Source: Zygnema cylindricum (taxonomy: Eukaryota; Streptophyta; Zygnematophyceae; Zygnematales; Zygnemataceae). Taken from it: a stretch of 62,000 nt of DNA. The DNA is taken from assembly GCA_037447655.1 (NCBI GenBank), contig JBBHKE010000834.1, positions 162,501 to 224,500 of the forward strand, given 5' to 3'. The translations under genes and the position numbers were made by a program. Below are positions 58,601 through 62,000 of this stretch, in pieces (position 1 is the stretch's first letter; each line of letters opens with the position of its first letter). Below the pieces are notes generated by a model. That model had not been told where the DNA came from and made no database searches. It was given only the letters and a program-made list of their open reading frames with translations.

Positions 58601-59761
58601 TTAAAGGTGAAGGTCAAGATCCAGAGTGTTTCCCTCCGCGGGTTCCTCCATTTCCGTAAACTTCCGTTGAACTGAACAGGTCAGTCTCTCATAGAGAGGC
58701 ACGTGGACTCTCCCGTCCATCGACGGCCGTCGGATTGATTTTGGATCAAGATCGAAGCTTTCCGTAAAAGGCGGAATGGGCTTACATTGCTTAAAACTGG
58801 GAATTCTACAATTTTGGGGTACAAATGGGGTAAAAGTACTGGGTGGTAAAGTTTTTTTTTTAAGGGGAAAGTTGGTAGGGAAGCAGCTGCTTGGAGGGAG
58901 AGAGGGAGAGCTGGCAGATGGTGACACGTGGCAGCTTGATAAACTCCAATCCAGCATTATTCGAGTGGAGGAGCTTACTGGCGATGCAGTAGGGGGAACT
59001 CTGTGAGAAGTCGCCTCTGACAATAGATTGACACGTGTCATTTGCGCAGCTCGGTTGAGGCTCCCACACGTGTTAGTCTCCCGGGCCACCGACACGGCCA
59101 GTCGCTTAGCTGGTCGGTGCTGCTGCGACTCCAGCTGGCTCTTGCGACTCCTCTTTGCGCGCGACTTCCCGTCGCTCGGCTGGCTGCTGTCGCAGACGAT
59201 CGCTCGGGAGTCGCCCACTGTCGCAGACGACAGAGGTCGCTCGCGGCGTCGTCGTGCGACCGCTGGAAACGAGTCGCAGGAAGAATTTTCGAGCGAAGCG
59301 TGCGGGCCGCGGCGCGCAGTGATTTCTGAGTAAGTAGAAATTTGGTTCGGATTGTGGTTCGGAACGTGGTTCGGAATTTGGTTCGGAATTTGGTTCGGAA
59401 TTCGGTTTGGAATTTGGTTTGGTTTGGGAAAGTCGAGAGAGCGGTTGAGTTCGGTAAGAGCGCGAGTTAGGGCAACTTGGCCGGCGCTGAGGTACGGGGC
59501 AGGTTCGGGAACCGTACGGCCGGACGAATAAGCGGCGGCGGAAGCGTATCCGCAGCAGGGCCACGGGGTGGGCACGCTCCACGGCCGTACGGAATCCGGA
59601 GGGGACCACCACATTTCTGGAACTCGCATGGCTCCCGCGGCGATAGAAGTGTTGGGAGAATGCCGCATGGCGATTGGCTGAGAGAAGGCAATGTCGGCAA
59701 CCATTCTGGGAGAGAGAGGGAAGGGATTTTGAGGAGAGAGGGGGTGAAGGTAAGGTAACAA
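58601..59761 (-). CDS. Uncharacterised Ser/Pro-rich protein with C-terminal LxLxL (EAR-like) motif
   Basis: One exon, 386 codons from the first ATG; an ATG at 59704 (MVADIAFSQP...) is an alternative start. No catalytic domain is recognised. Visible features (residue numbers approximate): a Trp/Pro-rich N-terminal part (EMWWSPPDSVRPWSVPTPW), an Asn-Pro-Ile repeat tract (PNQIPNRIPNQIPN..., about 118-145), basic clusters that could be nuclear signals (KSRAKRSRKS; RPAKRL), a Ser-rich middle, and a C-terminus ending in LDLDLHL. LxLxL is the EAR motif through which plant repressors bind TOPLESS-type co-repressors, so a regulatory role is possible but inferred. GC-rich coding DNA and a CT-rich leader on the sense strand favour a real gene. 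Overlapping plus-strand frames at 58776-59329 are less convincing. Confidence 0.6.
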   Translation of the reverse strand: MLPYLHPLSPQNPFPLSPRMVADIAFSQPIAMRHSPNTSIAAGAMRVPEMWWSPPDSVRPWSVPTPWPCCGYASAAAYSSGRTVPEPAPYLSAGQVALTRALTELNRSLDFPKPNQIPNRIPNQIPNQIPNHVPNHNPNQISTYSEITARRGPHASLENSSCDSFPAVARRRRERPLSSATVGDSRAIVCDSSQPSDGKSRAKRSRKSQLESQQHRPAKRLAVSVARETNTCGSLNRAAQMTRVNLLSEATSHRVPPTASPVSSSTRIMLDWSLSSCHVSPSASSPSLPPSSCFPTNFPLKKKTLPPSTFTPFVPQNCRIPSFKQCKPIPPFTESFDLDPKSIRRPSMDGRVHVPLYERLTCSVQRKFTEMEEPAEGNTLDLDLHL

Positions 59762-60320
59762 CGAGGGAGAGGGAGGGAGAGGATTATGGGAAGTAGGAGG
59801 AAAGGGGAAGGGAAGGGAAGGGAAGGGGAGGGAAGGGGAGGAAAGGGAGCTTGGCGCGAGGGTTTTAACGGATTTGAAGTTTTGAACGGCTTGTTAGCTT
59901 GTTGTCTTTTTGTAGCACGCGGACTTTTATGGTACGGGCAGGGTGAAGTTTTTTTTGGTCCTTCGGATTGGTGAACTTTTTTTAAATATCTAAAGGTGAC
60001 GCGGGTGGGACCGATGGGCTGAAAGTTTTTTTTGTTTTTTTGTCGGAAGGAAAGCAGCAGAATTAATTGCACTGAGGGTCAACCGTACGGATAAAATAAA
60101 TGAATGTAGCTGCTGCTAGGCTGTCGTCAGCGTGGGCCAGATAACAATCTTGGACTGGAGGGGACCAACGAGAAATTGTCAACTCGAGATCGGTTCTGGT
60201 CACTATGGTTCTCGGCTCTGATTGGTTCGAGTGGGACACGCGGCTTGGCGCGGCTAATTTAAATTTGGAGTTTGGGACCACTTTTGGCAGATTGCGCACT
60301 GAAGATATGTTCGAATCATT
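59762..60320 (-). promoter_or_regulatory. Probable 5' leader and promoter of the LxLxL-motif gene
   Basis: On the sense (minus) strand the first 100 bases upstream of the ATG are a CT-rich tract (CCCTTCCC-type units), common in plant 5' leaders. Further up are GC-rich and CCAAT-like sequences (ATTGG on the plus strand at 60218). No transcription start can be proven. Confidence 0.35.
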
Positions 60321-61684
60321 GTTCAAAAGTACGTGAAAGTAGGCCCATACAATATGCCTATTGTATGCAGAGCATACAATATGACCTTAAGACCCATATT
60401 GTATTCGGACCTATTCGGACCAATTAAAACATTCGGACCAAAAATTGAGCCAATTAAAACATTCAGACCACAAGTATTTGTTTACACCGTCAGATTCGCA
60501 CGATCGGACGGTCTTTGATAAGAGTAGCAATCTAAGAAGATCACATGAAAATCCCATAACACAACTTACGCTAAATCACCGACAAAAGGCCTACCATAAA
60601 ACGCCTACTTTTGAACTATGGTTCGAATCGTTCGAATCTTTCTCCGACACGTGAAGCACCGTCACAAGTCTTCACATGGATTTCGTACGAGATCCATGTG
60701 AGGGCTTTTGAAGATCCGTGGAGGCAATTGCAAGTTGCAACCGGCGCGTGAAGAATTTTCAGATAAGACAAGTCTTTAGATTGGAATGACGCTGTCAGAC
60801 AAATTCTGGGCACGTGAAGAAGTATCTTCTTCGGATTGTTGGGTAAATACAAAAAGTGAGCAGAATAGTACAGTACTGAATCATACTAAACAGTAACGGT
60901 GCGGGAAAATATAATTTAAGAGTGAACTGCTCATTTTACACTTCCGATTCAGTGCACCCAGACCGTTATTTCCCCAAAGAGGAACGGATACAGTAGAATT
61001 ATTACAAAATAACAGCGACGGCGACGGAAGGATTTGGTGCGAAAGGGCCTTTTCATCTGGCAGTCTGGCACCTTTTTGTTTCGTCGGAGGATCGCGGCTT
61101 GAGCTCGCCGTAGGGCAACTGATACACGTGGACGCTAGGAGGCAGCTCGATCGCACGTGTGCACGCGCAAGAGCTTTAAAGTGGTCACATTTCTGTTTAG
61201 CCCTTCATTTAATGCGTGGTTTCATTCTGGTGCGAGAGGAAGGTATTGACAGTTTTAGCTATTTTTCCACAATAAAACGGGTACAAACAGGTGTATAATG
61301 TAAGCAATGAAAGCTCTAACTGATCCAACATGGTTAAACCTTAACATTCAAACACAATGACGGTCCTAAAACTAAGAAAAAACTGTGACAAGCCGGTATC
61401 TTGAAGGGGATATTTAAGGGAATTGCTAATCGCAGGCGCATGTAGTTGTCAGAAATTGTACACTTGAAGTACAATTTCGTACAGGCTACGTACCTTTAAT
61501 TTCAGATTTGACGGTCAATCCGTCGAACAACTTTGACTGGCGGAATATTGTACCGGCGGTTAAAAAAGCGTCGCGTTTGCAAACGTCGACCGTCATAAAA
61601 AAATAAAATTTCACACGGCCGGCGCAGGTTTACTGTAACCAAACTGCGACAGCCACATATAAGTAAAATGGCTGCGCGCAGGCA
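60321..61684. other. Intergenic sequence with short direct repeats
   Basis: 60340-60480 has close direct repeats: CCCATACAATATG / GAGCATACAATATG and two CCAATTAAAACATTC units. The remainder shows no gene, RNA or terminal repeats that I can support. Confidence 0.5.
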
Positions 61685-62000
61685 CACCGTGAATCGCTAT
61701 TAGCGTAATAAAAAATATAGCGTAATGAAACAATTAGCGTACTTTACGGTAAATTGTGTTTTTTCGGGTACACCATGATACTAATCTATCATGTACTCTA
61801 ATTTTTAAACTGCTTTGTAAAAAATTTCGGCACATAATATGTCCACACTAAAACATGAAAATGTACGAAATTGTTCAAATCGTACGCCGTCGCGTTTTCT
61901 TGACATCTGCGTATGCCGTAAAATATTTACGCAATTATATATTATTATATTTTCTGTACTTTTAAATTCAAAAATGTACGAAATAGTACAAATTTGGCAG
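61685..62000. mobile_element. TA-target MITE, cut by the window end
   Basis: Starts CACCGTGAATCGCTATTAGCG and follows the copy at 53253 almost segment by segment (GTAATGAAACAATTAGCGT, AATCGTACGCCGTCGCG). The flanking dinucleotide is CA rather than TA, probably a later mutation. The right end lies outside the window. Confidence 0.88.

Noticed and set aside
59028-59612. Overlapping frames on both strands across the LxLxL-motif gene
   Set aside because: GC-rich DNA leaves alternative frames open. Only the 58601-59761 minus frame has a sensible start, repeat structure and C-terminal motif.

Overview
The window looks like nuclear DNA of a green plant (streptophyte). It carries Ty1/copia retrotransposons, spliceosomal introns, a cyanobacterial-type (plastid) MiaB gene with a transit-peptide-like leader, and a protein ending in a plant EAR-type LxLxL motif. 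I cannot name the species; a non-seed plant or charophyte is a guess. Most of the window is transposon-derived. About 14 kb is gene territory, and most of its coding sequence lies in short exons that simple ORF searches miss.

Layout. 1-9 kb: small DNA transposons nested in one another. A 2.7 kb hAT element with an 8-bp target duplication holds a 62-63 bp tandem repeat, which was later split by a second hAT MITE and by a TA-target MITE that itself carries a third hAT MITE. Then come several copies of one TA-target MITE family (termini CACCGYGAATCGC), one split by a Harbinger-like MITE, and a copia LTR fragment. 9.8-16.2 kb: a structurally complete copia element with two 1043-bp LTRs, a 5-bp duplication (GTACA), and a primer-binding site that matches the anticodon region, not the 3' end, of initiator tRNA-Met. 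Its coding region is broken. 16.2-18.4 kb: repeat relics, an LTR piece and a 10-N assembly gap.

18.7-20.2 kb: the last three exons of an RNA polymerase III RPC34/RPC39-type subunit, plus strand, ending in the conserved four-Cys iron-sulphur motif. Upstream exons are missing at the gap. 20.4-36.4 kb: a wreck of two minus-strand copia elements (one with a solo LTR inside its integrase) and, between them, a DDE transposon with a three-exon transposase. A second acidic coiled-coil ORF lies in its first intron. 36.4-40.3 kb: transposon ends and low-complexity sequence.

40.3-51.9 kb (minus): a 14-exon gene for a 597-residue plastid-type MiaB tRNA methylthiotransferase. Every exon boundary could be placed by phase and homology. 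Its last intron holds a minisatellite interrupted by a TA MITE. 52-58.5 kb: further MITEs and an 11-bp minisatellite. 58.6-59.8 kb (minus): a single-exon, proline/serine-rich, possibly nuclear protein with a C-terminal LxLxL motif. The window ends inside another TA-type MITE.

The host genes do not form an operon or pathway. What ties the region together is successive transposon insertion, and several insertion events can be ordered because the empty sites can be read in repeat units or related elements.
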